A stretch of 64,000 bases of DNA from Guyparkeria sp024636755 (GCF_044582135.1 NZ_JBDODP010000013.1:19315-83314), one strand, 5' to 3'; positions 26,114-34,596 are shown, counted from the stretch's first letter. The notes: a model not told the origin generated them from the sequence alone. Program-made: numbers and translations.

Positions 26114-27289
26114 ATGATCCGCCCCGTCCCTCTCATCGTCCTCGCCCAACTATTCGGCACCTCGCTCTGGTTCAGCGCCAATGGCGTAGGCGATGCCTTG
26201 ATGAATGACTGGGGCCTATCCCCGCTGGAGATCGGCACCCTCACCGCCTCCGTGCAGGCGGGCTTCATCCTGAGCACCCTGCTGTTCGCCGTATCGGGAT
26301 TGGCCGATCGGTTCGCCGCGAGCCGAGTGTTCCTGGTTTCGACGATTACCGGGGCAACCGCCAATCTGGCGCTCGCCTGGCTTTCTCAGGATCTTGCGAC
26401 GGCAGCACTCTACCGGTTTCTCACGGGATTCGCCCTGGCGGGGATCTACCCCGTCGGCATGAAACTAATCGTGAGCTGGGCGCCGGAACGACGCGGCGAG
26501 GCACTCGCCTGGCTGGTCGGCATGCTGACACTGGGAACGGCCACACCACACCTTTTGCAAGGGTTGAGCCTCGGGATCGCCTGGCCGTGGGTGATCACGT
26601 TTGCCTCGGGACTGGCGTTGCTGGGCGGGGGGCTGATCGCGTGGCTCGGGGACGGCCCGCATCTGGGACGATCGCCGAGGTTGCAATGGGGTGGAGCCTT
26701 TCGTGCTTTCCGCCACCGCGGGTTTCGTGCCGCCGCATTGGGCTATTTCGGTCACATGTGGGAGTTGTACGCCTTCTGGGTACTCGTACCACTGTTCATC
26801 GCCGGGCTCTATCCGCAGGCCACGGCCACCATGCTGTCGTTGCTTGCCTTTGCGGTGATCGGGGTCGGCGCGATCGGCTGCGTGGCGGCGGGCCGAGTTG
26901 CACGTCATCTTGGCAGCGCCCGGGTCGCGGTGATCGCCCTGGCCACCTCCGGCGGTTTCTGCCTGTTCTATCCCTGGCTCGCCGACCTGTCGGCCGGGTT
27001 GGCCCTGATTGCCTTATTACTCTGGGGTGTGGCGGTCATTGCCGATTCCGCGCAGTTCTCGGCGCTCGCCAGCCGCCATGCTCCGCCTGACGGGGTTGCC
27101 AGTACGCTCGCCATCATGAATAGCATCGGTTTTGGTTTGAGCGCACTGGCCATTCCGCTCACCACCAGCCTGTGGCAGGACCTGGGCGCCCACGTCAGCT
27201 GGTTGCTGTTGCCCGGCGCGACCCTGGGCGTAGTGGCGATGCGCCCCTTGCTCGGCGCCCGATCCGCTGTGTCCAGCGAGGCGTCATAG
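26114..27289 (+). CDS. Major facilitator superfamily transporter
   Basis: This 391-residue, 12-helix MFS protein begins IVLAQLFGTSLWFSANG. It has the loop 2-3 motif GLADRFAASR and the central charged WAPERRGEALAW segment. It resembles the nitrate/cyanate-type or efflux-like bacterial MFS proteins, but the substrate is not identifiable. Start ATG 26114 is preferred; 20 further in-frame codons upstream run back towards the terminator. The stop overlaps the convergent exoD-like stop by 6 bases (27284-27289). Confidence 0.85.
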   Translation: MIRPVPLIVLAQLFGTSLWFSANGVGDALMNDWGLSPLEIGTLTASVQAGFILSTLLFAVSGLADRFAASRVFLVSTITGATANLALAWLSQDLATAALYRFLTGFALAGIYPVGMKLIVSWAPERRGEALAWLVGMLTLGTATPHLLQGLSLGIAWPWVITFASGLALLGGGLIAWLGDGPHLGRSPRLQWGGAFRAFRHRGFRAAALGYFGHMWELYAFWVLVPLFIAGLYPQATATMLSLLAFAVIGVGAIGCVAAGRVARHLGSARVAVIALATSGGFCLFYPWLADLSAGLALIALLLWGVAVIADSAQFSALASRHAPPDGVASTLAIMNSIGFGLSALAIPLTTSLWQDLGAHVSWLLLPGATLGVVAMRPLLGARSAVSSEAS

Positions 27290-27913
27290 CAACGCCCAGA
27301 CAATCGTTCCGACACTGAGCCCGGTGAGCGCGAACGCGACCAATGCGAGCAAGCCGTCACGCATGATCAGTGCGAGTCCGAATACGGTCAGCGTCAAGCC
27401 GGCGGCGTTGGCCGAGAACGGAATGAACTCCATCGCCGGCATCACCAGGGAAACCAGCAAGGCCAAGATAGCCACGCCGTAGCGCGCTCCGCCGTTTACC
27501 AGGAACGTCAATCGCGGGCGCAGGAAACGATCCAGGAAGCGCGCCGTGGGCATGATCCAGTCGACCACCTTTTTCAGCGTCTGATGCCGGATCTGACGTT
27601 CGAGCAAAAACGCCGGCAACCAGAAGTGATCCCGGCCAAGCAACAACTGCAGAGCAATCAGAAACACGAAGATGCCGATCAACGTCGGCACGCCGGGAAT
27701 ATCGCCGATCAACGGCGCGAGCGTGATCAGCCCGGCCAACAAGAGCATCGGCCCAAACGACCGTCGACCGATCACATCCAGTACCGTGCCCAACCGAACC
27801 GAGGTGCCATCCTCGCGGATATTGGCTAGCAACTGCAAAAGCTCGACCAGCCGCTCCGCTTCGCTGCCCTCCGAATCGGGGGTCTCTGCCTCGCGCTCAG
27901 ATGGATTGGACAT
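27284..27913 (-). CDS. ExoD family membrane protein (copy 1)
   Basis: This 209-residue protein of the exopolysaccharide-synthesis ExoD family has VLDVIGRRSFGPMLLLAGLI, IGDIPGVPTLIGIFVFLIALQLLLG, the amphipathic FLDRFLRPRLTFLV segment and two C-terminal membrane helices. The ATG at 27913 has AAGGG 8 bases upstream; an in-frame extension to 28270 would overlap the next divergent gene and is rejected. ExoD proteins have been linked to exopolysaccharide and alkali tolerance in rhizobia; the molecular role is unknown. A paralogue lies at 30507-31142 on the far side of the decarboxylase. Confidence 0.85.
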   Translation of the reverse strand: MSNPSEREAETPDSEGSEAERLVELLQLLANIREDGTSVRLGTVLDVIGRRSFGPMLLLAGLITLAPLIGDIPGVPTLIGIFVFLIALQLLLGRDHFWLPAFLLERQIRHQTLKKVVDWIMPTARFLDRFLRPRLTFLVNGGARYGVAILALLVSLVMPAMEFIPFSANAAGLTLTVFGLALIMRDGLLALVAFALTGLSVGTIVWALL

Positions 27914-28067
27914 CGCTGTTACCCTTTCTATGAACCGCGTCGGAACGCTGACCGCCCATTTCCTGGCGCCTCGAGCGGCCCGGGACATATCGGCGACCCG
28001 GCTGCCGACCGATCCGGCGAGACGCAGCGCTACCGGGCATTTGTTGTAAACTTGGAGCCATCTTTTC

Positions 28068-28091
28068 ACCCGGGGCCCTGCCCCGGGTTTT
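28068..28091 (+). promoter_or_regulatory. Terminator-like hairpin upstream of the decarboxylase gene
   Basis: ACCCGGGGC (28068-28076) pairs perfectly with GCCCCGGGT (28080-28088) around CCT, followed by TTTTG. It looks like a Rho-independent terminator. It lies in the intergenic region between two divergent genes, about 90 bases before the decarboxylase ATG, with no upstream plus-strand gene to terminate. A leader attenuator is therefore possible. A short T-run limits confidence. Confidence 0.5.
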
Positions 28092-28178
28092 GCCATTGGT
28101 GCGGCACTCTCTCCGACCCGACAAACGGGCATTGGTTTCGCCGAGACAGCCACCCGCGGATCCCGAGGTTGACCATCC

Positions 28179-30440
28179 ATGATCTTCCGCTTTCCCATCG
28201 TCATCATCGACGAGGATTTTCGCTCCGAAAACGTTTCCGGCCTGGGCATTCGCTCGCTCGCCGAGGCCATCCGTGCCGAGGGCGAGGAGGTATTGGGTGT
28301 TACCAGCTACGTGGACCTGGCCGCCTTCGCGCAGCAGCAGGCACGGGTGTCGGCCTTTGTTATCTCGATCGATGACGAGGAATTCCACGGCGGCAACGCG
28401 TCGGTGGACGAGTCGCTGGAGGTCATTGTCCAGCTGCGCAACTTCATCCAGGAGATCCGCTTTCGCAACGCGGACATCCCGATCTTCCTCTACGGCGAGA
28501 CGCGCACCAGCCGGCACCTGCCCAACGACGTGTTGAAGGAGCTGCACGGCTTTATCCACATGTTCGAGGACACGCCCGAGTTCGTCGCTCGCCACGTCAT
28601 TCGTGAAGCGCGCAGCTATCTCAACTCACTCGCCCCGCCCTTCTTCCGCGCACTGACCGGCTACGCCGCCGACGGCTCGTACTCCTGGCACTGTCCGGGG
28701 CATTCCGGGGGCGTGGCCTTCCTGAAGAGCCCGGTGGGGCAGATGTTTCACCAGTTCTTCGGCGAAAACCTGCTGCGCGCCGATGTCTGCAATGCCGTCG
28801 AAGAGCTGGGTCAACTGCTGGATCACACCGGGCCGGTGGCCGCCTCGGAGCGCAACGCCGCGCGCATCTTCAATGCCGATCACCTGTTCTTCGTCACCAA
28901 TGGCACGTCCACGTCGAATCGCATGGTCTGGAATTCGAACGTGGCCCCGGGTGACGTGGTCGTGGTCGACCGCAACTGCCACAAGTCGATCCTGCACGCG
29001 ATCATCCTCACCGGCGCCATCCCGGTGTTCCTGATGCCGACGCGCAACCACTACGGCATTATCGGCCCGATTCCACGCAGCGAGTTCTCGAAAGAGAACA
29101 TCAGGAAGAAGATTGCCGAACACCCATTCGCCGGGCAGGTCGAGGATCAGCAACCCAAGATCCTGACCATTACCCAATCGACCTACGACGGCATTCTCTA
29201 CAACGTCGAGGAGATCAAGGACGAGCTCGATGGGTTCGTCGAGTGCCTGCACTTTGACGAGGCCTGGCTGCCGCACGCGGCCTTCCACGACTTCTACGGT
29301 GACTACCACGCCATCGGCGCCGATCGGCGCCGATGCGAGGACTCGGTGATCTACTCGACCCAGTCGACCCACAAGTTGCTGGCCGGCCTGTCGCAGGCCT
29401 CGCAGGTGCTGGTGCAGGACTGCAACAAGGAGCGCTTCGATCAGGACGTCTTCAACGAGGCCTACCTGATGCACTCCTCAACCTCGCCGCAGTACGCGAT
29501 CATCGCCTCCTGCGACGTGGCCGCCTCGATGATGGAGCCACCGGGCGGCACGGCGCTGGTCGAGGAGTCGATCTTCGAGGCGATGGACTTCCGCCGGGCC
29601 ATGAAAAAGGTCGATGCCGAGTACGGCGAGGACTGGTGGTTCAAGGTTTGGGGGCCCGATTCAATCCCCGAGGAAGGTATCGGCACGCGCGACGACTGGA
29701 TGCTGCACGAGGACGATCGCTGGCACGGCTTCGGGCGGGTGCCGACCGGCTTCAACATGCTCGATCCGATCAAGGCGACCATCATTACGCCCGGGCTGGA
29801 CGTCGACGGCGATTTCCACGACTGGGGCATCCCGGCGGCGATCGTCACTCGCTATCTCGCCGAGCATGGGGTGGTAGTGGAAAAGGCCGGTCTTTACAGC
29901 TTTTTCATCATGTTCACCATCGGCATCACCAAGGGCCGCTGGAACACGCTCCTGACCGCCCTGCAGCAGTTCAAGGACGAGCATCAACGCAACCAGCCCT
30001 TGTGGCGGATCATGCCCGAGTTCGTCAACAAGCATCCGCGCTACGAGCGGGTCGGCCTGCGCGATCTCTGTGAAAAGCTCCACGCGGTCTATCGGGAGTA
30101 CGACGTCGCCAAACTGACCACGGAGATGTACCTCTCCGATATCCAGCCGGCCATGCGCCCGGCGGATGCCTGGTCGAAGATGGCGAGAAAGCAGATCGAT
30201 CGTGTGCCCATCGACGAGCTCGAGGGGCGGATCACTGCCTCATTGGTGACGCCCTACCCGCCGGGGATTCCCCTGCTCGTGCCGGGCGAGCGTTTCAATG
30301 CCCGCATCGTCGAATACCTGAAGTTCGTTCGCCACTTCAATAAGCAGGTACCAGGGTTCGAGACCGACGTGCATGGACTGGTGGCCGCGGAGACCGACGA
30401 GGGTCTGCGCTACTTTATCGACTGCGTCCGGGACGACTGA
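28179..30440 (+). CDS. Basic amino acid (lysine/arginine) decarboxylase, LdcA-like
   Basis: This 753-residue fold-type I PLP decarboxylase has an N-terminal response-regulator-like wing (about 1-130), then HCPGHSGGVAFLKSPVG, LLDHTGPVAASE and VVDRNCHKSILHAIILTGAIP. Schiff-base Lys399 is in STQSTHKLLAGLSQAS. The C-terminal domain carries PYPPGIPLLVPGERF. By memory the sequence tracks Pseudomonas aeruginosa LdcA (lysine decarboxylase) more closely than E. coli AdiA, so lysine to cadaverine is likely, but arginine cannot be excluded. Two ExoD paralogues flank it. No antiporter gene is adjacent, so it does not look like a classical acid-resistance pair. Confidence 0.88.
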   Translation: MIFRFPIVIIDEDFRSENVSGLGIRSLAEAIRAEGEEVLGVTSYVDLAAFAQQQARVSAFVISIDDEEFHGGNASVDESLEVIVQLRNFIQEIRFRNADIPIFLYGETRTSRHLPNDVLKELHGFIHMFEDTPEFVARHVIREARSYLNSLAPPFFRALTGYAADGSYSWHCPGHSGGVAFLKSPVGQMFHQFFGENLLRADVCNAVEELGQLLDHTGPVAASERNAARIFNADHLFFVTNGTSTSNRMVWNSNVAPGDVVVVDRNCHKSILHAIILTGAIPVFLMPTRNHYGIIGPIPRSEFSKENIRKKIAEHPFAGQVEDQQPKILTITQSTYDGILYNVEEIKDELDGFVECLHFDEAWLPHAAFHDFYGDYHAIGADRRRCEDSVIYSTQSTHKLLAGLSQASQVLVQDCNKERFDQDVFNEAYLMHSSTSPQYAIIASCDVAASMMEPPGGTALVEESIFEAMDFRRAMKKVDAEYGEDWWFKVWGPDSIPEEGIGTRDDWMLHEDDRWHGFGRVPTGFNMLDPIKATIITPGLDVDGDFHDWGIPAAIVTRYLAEHGVVVEKAGLYSFFIMFTIGITKGRWNTLLTALQQFKDEHQRNQPLWRIMPEFVNKHPRYERVGLRDLCEKLHAVYREYDVAKLTTEMYLSDIQPAMRPADAWSKMARKQIDRVPIDELEGRITASLVTPYPPGIPLLVPGERFNARIVEYLKFVRHFNKQVPGFETDVHGLVAAETDEGLRYFIDCVRDD

Positions 30441-30506
30441 CTCGCGTCGTTGTCGTTCAAGTCGATTGCAGGTCGCCATGCCAGAACGTTTGCAAAACGG
30501 ACGGCC

Positions 30507-31142
30507 TCACGTCGCCACCAGTCCGGAGACGGCCAACGTGCCGACGGCCAGCAGATAGAACAGACCCAGCAAGACGAACAGGCCATCCACGGCGACCAGC
30601 GCAAGGCCGAACGCCACGACGGCCAACCCAGCGGCCGTCGCCGAAAATGGCACCACTTCCATCACCGGCATGGCCAGCGCCAACAGCAGGCAGACGACAG
30701 CGATGACGATCGCGCCGCCCTGGGACGCCAACAGGGGAAGCCGCGGTCGCAACCACCAGTCGATGAAACGCGCCGGCCGGTCCAGCCATTGCAGCGCGTC
30801 CTGAAGACGGTTGCTCGAGACGTGACGGTTCAGCAGCCAACCAGGCAGCCAGAATGCCTCTCGTCCCATGACCAACTGAAGGGAGATCAGCGCCAGCCCC
30901 AGACCCATGGCCGTCGGCATGCCCGGCACGCCACTCAATGGTGAGACCAGGATCACGCCGATCAGGAGCAGCACCGGGCCGAACGAACGCGTGCCCAAGG
31001 CATCCATGATCGCGGAGAGCGATACCCTATCGCGATCAGCCGCCACCTGCGCGATCCGTTGCAGCAGATCGCCCAGATTGCGTGGTATCCCATCGACGGC
31101 CAGTGCCTGATCCGGCTCCGACCGATTCTCGTCCTGCGGCAT
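30507..31142 (-). CDS. ExoD family membrane protein (copy 2)
   Basis: This 211-residue paralogue of the protein at 27284-27913 has IMDALGTRSFGPVLLLIGVI, LSGVPGMPTAMGLGLALISLQLVMG, FIDWWLRPRLPLL and two C-terminal membrane helices. It points towards the decarboxylase, with 66 bases between the stops. Function is unknown beyond the family association with exopolysaccharide and envelope traits. Confidence 0.85.
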   Translation of the reverse strand: MPQDENRSEPDQALAVDGIPRNLGDLLQRIAQVAADRDRVSLSAIMDALGTRSFGPVLLLIGVILVSPLSGVPGMPTAMGLGLALISLQLVMGREAFWLPGWLLNRHVSSNRLQDALQWLDRPARFIDWWLRPRLPLLASQGGAIVIAVVCLLLALAMPVMEVVPFSATAAGLAVVAFGLALVAVDGLFVLLGLFYLLAVGTLAVSGLVAT

Positions 31143-31172
31143 TGCCGCGGTCCCCCGTGAACGTGGTTATCG

Positions 31173-31511
31173 CTACCTGAGACCGCCGCCAAGCAGTTGA
31201 CTTCGCAAATACCTCAGAGCCAGCCGGGACAGCGAACCGTGTGTTGCGTCGTCTATCCAGCCATAGGCCGCGCCGGTGGCTACCACCAGTCCGAGCGTTC
31301 GCCAGGGATGCACCTGCACGCCGACCGCCACCGGCACCCAGAGCGTATCGACATCACCCTGCAGACGCTGGCTGCAGCCAGATAACGCCCACTTGGCTTC
31401 TTCCAGTTCCTGTGATGGCGAGAGCTCACGCCGGGCAAGCGGATAGGCGGTCGGATCGGGACGCTGGGCACGCCCTTGCAGCCGCCGAGCCCCCGTGGTC
31501 ACCGCAACCAT
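31173..31511 (-). CDS. YqjK-like protein of the DUF883 operon, function unknown
   Basis: The 112-residue product has a charged, Arg-rich N-terminus, a short segment with SPSQELEEAKWALSGCSQRL and one hydrophobic stretch (TLGLVVATGAAYGWI). There is no clear family match, but the position after DUF883 and holin-like genes is that of yqjK in yqjD-yqjE-yqjK operons. ATG 31511 overlaps the preceding gene by 13 bases; an in-frame start at 31553 is inside that gene. Confidence 0.5.
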   Translation of the reverse strand: MVAVTTGARRLQGRAQRPDPTAYPLARRELSPSQELEEAKWALSGCSQRLQGDVDTLWVPVAVGVQVHPWRTLGLVVATGAAYGWIDDATHGSLSRLALRYLRSQLLGGGLR

Positions 31512-31774
31512 CGGTAGGCCCAGAAACTCAACGCGGCGGCAGTCGACAGGCACAACAAGGCAATCACGGCAAAACCAACTGCCGCGCCCCAGATCGGGGC
31601 AACCCAGTGGTACAGGCCCGCCAATGCCAACCCGATACCGGCAACCGCCAAGATGCCCACCACGCTTACCGCCACGAGGGCGACCGCAACGCGACCGACC
31701 TGTTGGCGAAGCACGCGCCCTTCGGCCTCGACCAGGTTGGTCAGGGCGAGAACGTAATCAGTCAGCGCTTTCAG
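31499..31774 (-). CDS. Phage holin/YqjE-like small membrane protein
   Basis: The 91-residue form has a soluble N-terminus (KALTDYVLALTNLVEAEGRVL) and two hydrophobic helices (VAVALVAVSVVGILAVAGIGLAL and GAAVGFAVIALLCLSTAAALSF), the layout of the YqjE/holin superfamily. No ATG exists at the right place. A CTG at 31774 overlaps the preceding stop (CTGA) and has GGAGG upstream with normal spacing, so I infer a CTG start. The alternative GTG 31714 gives only 71 residues and loses the conserved-looking N-terminus. Confidence 0.6.
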   Translation of the reverse strand: MKALTDYVLALTNLVEAEGRVLRQQVGRVAVALVAVSVVGILAVAGIGLALAGLYHWVAPIWGAAVGFAVIALLCLSTAAALSFWAYRWLR

Positions 31775-32112
31775 TGCCGGCCTCCGTCGATCAGCTTGGC
31801 GATGACGAACCCGATGCCGAAGGCGGCAACCACCGAGGTCAGCGGATGACGACCGACCAGCTGCTCGGCCTCATCGACGCGCTTTTCCCCCTGCTTGCGT
31901 GCCTGCTCGTAGCCCCGGTTCAGGGTGTCCAGGCCTTCATCGAAGGCGTCCTTGGCTTCGTCGCGTGCCCAGCTGGCGCCATGGCGCACACGGCTCTCGC
32001 CCTGTTCCTTGACCGCCTGGAGAAGATCGCCCATGTCGCCACGCAGTTTCGCCAGATCGGCCTTGACCGCTTCCAGCTCTTCGTTGCTGTCTTTTTGGGG
32101 TGCCTGTGCCAT
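31771..32112 (-). CDS. DUF883 family protein (ElaB/YqjD-like)
   Basis: This 113-residue protein has a long amphipathic helix (residues about 10-80, rich in Glu, Lys and Arg) and a C-terminal segment with GRHPLTSVVAAFGIGFVIAKLI, matching ElaB/YqjD. These are inner-membrane tail-anchored proteins that bind ribosomes in stationary phase in E. coli. ATG 32112 has GAGG 9 bases upstream; ATG 32127 lacks one. It is first of a three-gene operon. A possible sigma-S -10 element lies 44 bases upstream. Confidence 0.85.
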   Translation of the reverse strand: MAQAPQKDSNEELEAVKADLAKLRGDMGDLLQAVKEQGESRVRHGASWARDEAKDAFDEGLDTLNRGYEQARKQGEKRVDEAEQLVGRHPLTSVVAAFGIGFVIAKLIDGGRH

Positions 32113-32153
32113 GTCGGTAATCCTCATGATGAAAAAGTGGGAACGCTTGCCCT

Positions 32154-32180
32154 AGAGCGTAGTCGTCCGCTTGAACGAAT
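32154..32180 (-). promoter_or_regulatory. Possible sigma-S type promoter of the DUF883 operon
   Basis: On the minus strand CTACGCT (plus-strand 32156-32162) matches the extended sigma-S -10 consensus CTACACT at 6 of 7 bases, about 44 bases before the DUF883 ATG. No strong -35 is visible, which is usual for this class. Stationary-phase control is inferred from the match and from the known behaviour of ElaB/YqjD. Confidence 0.35.
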
Positions 32181-32297
32181 CCAAGTCGTGCTGACCACGG
32201 AGCAATGTAGAGACAGTGTGGGCATCACGCGGTTCCGTCGCCCCCTGCACACACCTCCACTGGGGACACCTTTCACGTCCCTCCCCACCAACAAACA

Positions 32298-32326
32298 TTG
32301 CAGGTCTTCCGCAAAGCGACTATAAA
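32298..32326 (+). promoter_or_regulatory. Sigma-70 promoter of the SprA-like gene
   Basis: The -35 is TTGCAG (32298-32303), followed by a 17-base spacer and the -10 TATAAA (32321-32326). The predicted transcript start, about 32333, lies downstream of the first in-frame ATG (32326). That ATG would not be on the mRNA, so the real start is likely the in-frame ATG at 32362. Confidence 0.7.
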
Positions 32327-32361
32327 TGGTTGATCTGAATCGGGACTCCACACTCTCTCCC

Positions 32362-33051
32362 ATGACACCGATCGCTGCCTCATTGCCCAGCCTGCCGCCC
32401 GCCCCGCGCTTTGTGCCGGGCGGTTCGGCCGGTGTGGTGGAAATCGGCAGGCCAAAAGCGCCGGCGGTAACCACAGAAACACCACCGGCTGCGGGCCCGA
32501 AGGGCGACCCAAAGGGCGAAGAGGGGCGGCCCGTGCGTTCGCCCGTGGCGACCGATGCGGCCTCGATCGAAGAACAACGCATGCTCACGAACCTCAAGGC
32601 GCGCGATCGCGAGGTGCGTACCCATGAGAGTGCCCATCGCGCGGCTGGTGGCGATCTCGTGCGCGGTGGCTCCTACGATTACCAACAGGGGCCGGACGGG
32701 AAACGCCATGCGGTCGGTGGTGATGTCCAGATCGACACCACCCCCGTCCCGGACGATCCACGCGCCACCGCGGACAAAATGGCGCAGGTCATTCGCGCAG
32801 CGTTGGCCCCGGCCAAGCCCTCACCCACCGACCTCGCCGTGGCCGCGCAGGCCACGACCGAACGTAATCGCGCCCAGAGCGAGGCCCGCATGGACCCCGG
32901 CGCAGCAAGCGACGACAACCGATCATCTACAAACCCTTCATCGACGAACAACGGGACCAGCGACAACAACGGGGCCAGCGACGCCACCAGCGCCTATCAA
33001 CGCACGGCCGACCAATCGGACAGCGGATCGAACCTCAACGCCATGGCCTGA
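32362..33051 (+). CDS. SprA-related putative metalloprotease
   Basis: The roughly 229-residue protein has a proline-rich N-terminus and a conserved core: VRTHESAHRAAGG with HExxH (His88, Glu89, His92), GGSYDYQQGPDGKRHAVGGDVQID, and DKMAQVIRAALAPAKPSPTDLAVAAQA. This is the signature of the SprA-related family (putative metalloprotease catalytic domain). The C-terminus is a low-complexity Ser/Asn/Asp/Thr tail. Function is not established; the HExxH suggests zinc-dependent proteolysis. Start 32362 is chosen because the promoter -10 overlaps the upstream ATG 32326. Confidence 0.82.
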   Translation: MTPIAASLPSLPPAPRFVPGGSAGVVEIGRPKAPAVTTETPPAAGPKGDPKGEEGRPVRSPVATDAASIEEQRMLTNLKARDREVRTHESAHRAAGGDLVRGGSYDYQQGPDGKRHAVGGDVQIDTTPVPDDPRATADKMAQVIRAALAPAKPSPTDLAVAAQATTERNRAQSEARMDPGAASDDNRSSTNPSSTNNGTSDNNGASDATSAYQRTADQSDSGSNLNAMA

Positions 33052-33120
33052 GCCTGCCCGCTCCCCGATCCGCACGCCACTGGCCGGCCTCGATGGCGAA
33101 GCAATCGGGCATCAGCCTAT

Positions 33121-34584
33121 TCACCCCATCAGCAGGTATTTGGTCTCCAGGTACTCATCCAACCCTTCGCTCGCCCCCTCGCGACCCAGACCCGATGCCT
33201 TGACCCCACCAAAGGGGGCGGCGGCGTTGGAGATTAGGCCCGTATTGATCCCAATCATGCCCGCCTCGATGGCCTCGGCGACCCGCCAGACCCGGTGCAC
33301 GTTCTCGCTGTAGAAATACGCCGCTAAGCCGAAGGGTGTGTCGTTCGCCATCTCGATCGCCTCGGACTCGTCGGTGAAACGTGACACGGCCACCAGCGGC
33401 CCAAATGTCTCCTCGTGCATCACCTGCATCGATTGGCGCACTTCCGTCAGTAACGTGGGCAGCACGTAATTCTCGCCGCGAGGATCACGCCGCCCGCCGG
33501 AAACCAGTGTGGCGCCTTGTCCCGTGGCATCCTCGACCTGTGCCAGCACCTTGTCGGCGGCCGCCTTGTCGATCAGCGGAGTCACGTCGGAATCGGGGTT
33601 CATCCCGTCGCCCAGCTGGAGGTCCTCGATGCGGGCCTTGAGCCGGCCCACGAACGCGTCATACACCCCGTCCTGAACATAGAAGCGATTGACGCAAACG
33701 CAGGTCTGGCCGGTGTTACGGAATTTGGCGGCAATCGCGCCTTCAACGGCGGCCTCGAGATCGGCATCGTCAAAGACCATAAACGGCGCATTGCCGCCGA
33801 GTTCCAGGGAAATCTTCTGCACGTTCCCGGCCGCCTGGCGCATCAAGGCACTGCCGACCTCGGTCGATCCGGTAAACGAAATCTTGCGCACGGTCGGATT
33901 GGCCGTCATTTCGGTCGCGATTTCGCTCGCCGAACCGGTCAACACGTTGAACACCCCGGCCGGCACCCCTGCCCGCTCCGCGAGCACCGCCAACGCGAGT
34001 GCCGAAAACGGCGTGGCGCTGGCCGGCTTGACCACGATCGGGCAACCGGCCGCGAGCGCCGCGGCGGCCTTGCGGGTGATCATCGAGGAAGGGAAGTTCC
34101 ACGGCGTGATCGCCGCACAGACACCGATCGGCTGGCGCAGCACCACAATCTGTTGCCCCGCCTTGGCCGGCGGGATGGTGCGGCCATAGGCCCGCCGCGC
34201 TTCTTCCGCGAACCACTTGAGAAACGAGGCCCCGTAGCGGATCTCGCCGGCCGATTCGGCCAGTGGCTTGCCCTGCTCGATCGTCATGATTCGCGCCAGG
34301 GTCTGTTCGTGCTCGAGCATCAATTCGTACCAACGGTACAAAACCGCGCCCCGCGCCTCGGCGGTCTGCTCCCGCCAGGCCGGCCAGGCCCGGTTGGCAG
34401 CCTCGATCGCTTGCCGGGTATGCTCGCGACCCAATCGCGGGACCGTGCCAATCTGCGCGCCGTTGGCCGGATTGGTAACCGCCTGACGTTCCACATCTTC
34501 GGGTGAAATCCACTGCCCGTCGATAAAACAGGCCTCACGGAACAACGACTTGCCGTCAATTGATGCGATCAACTCTTCGCTCAT
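33121..34584 (-). CDS. gabD: NAD(P)-dependent succinate-semialdehyde dehydrogenase
   Basis: This 487-residue aldehyde dehydrogenase has ITPWNFPSSMITRKAAAALAAGC (cofactor region), FTGSTEVG, LELGGNAPF (catalytic Glu) and NTGQTCVCVNRFYV (catalytic Cys). It matches the GabD class, which oxidises succinate semialdehyde to succinate in GABA breakdown; glutarate semialdehyde is also possible. ATG 34584 has GAAGG 9 bases upstream. It follows the tas-like gene after 12 bases and is probably co-transcribed with it. Confidence 0.9.
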   Translation of the reverse strand: MSEELIASIDGKSLFREACFIDGQWISPEDVERQAVTNPANGAQIGTVPRLGREHTRQAIEAANRAWPAWREQTAEARGAVLYRWYELMLEHEQTLARIMTIEQGKPLAESAGEIRYGASFLKWFAEEARRAYGRTIPPAKAGQQIVVLRQPIGVCAAITPWNFPSSMITRKAAAALAAGCPIVVKPASATPFSALALAVLAERAGVPAGVFNVLTGSASEIATEMTANPTVRKISFTGSTEVGSALMRQAAGNVQKISLELGGNAPFMVFDDADLEAAVEGAIAAKFRNTGQTCVCVNRFYVQDGVYDAFVGRLKARIEDLQLGDGMNPDSDVTPLIDKAAADKVLAQVEDATGQGATLVSGGRRDPRGENYVLPTLLTEVRQSMQVMHEETFGPLVAVSRFTDESEAIEMANDTPFGLAAYFYSENVHRVWRVAEAIEAGMIGINTGLISNAAAPFGGVKASGLGREGASEGLDEYLETKYLLMG

Positions 34585-34596
34585 CCTCGCCATCCT

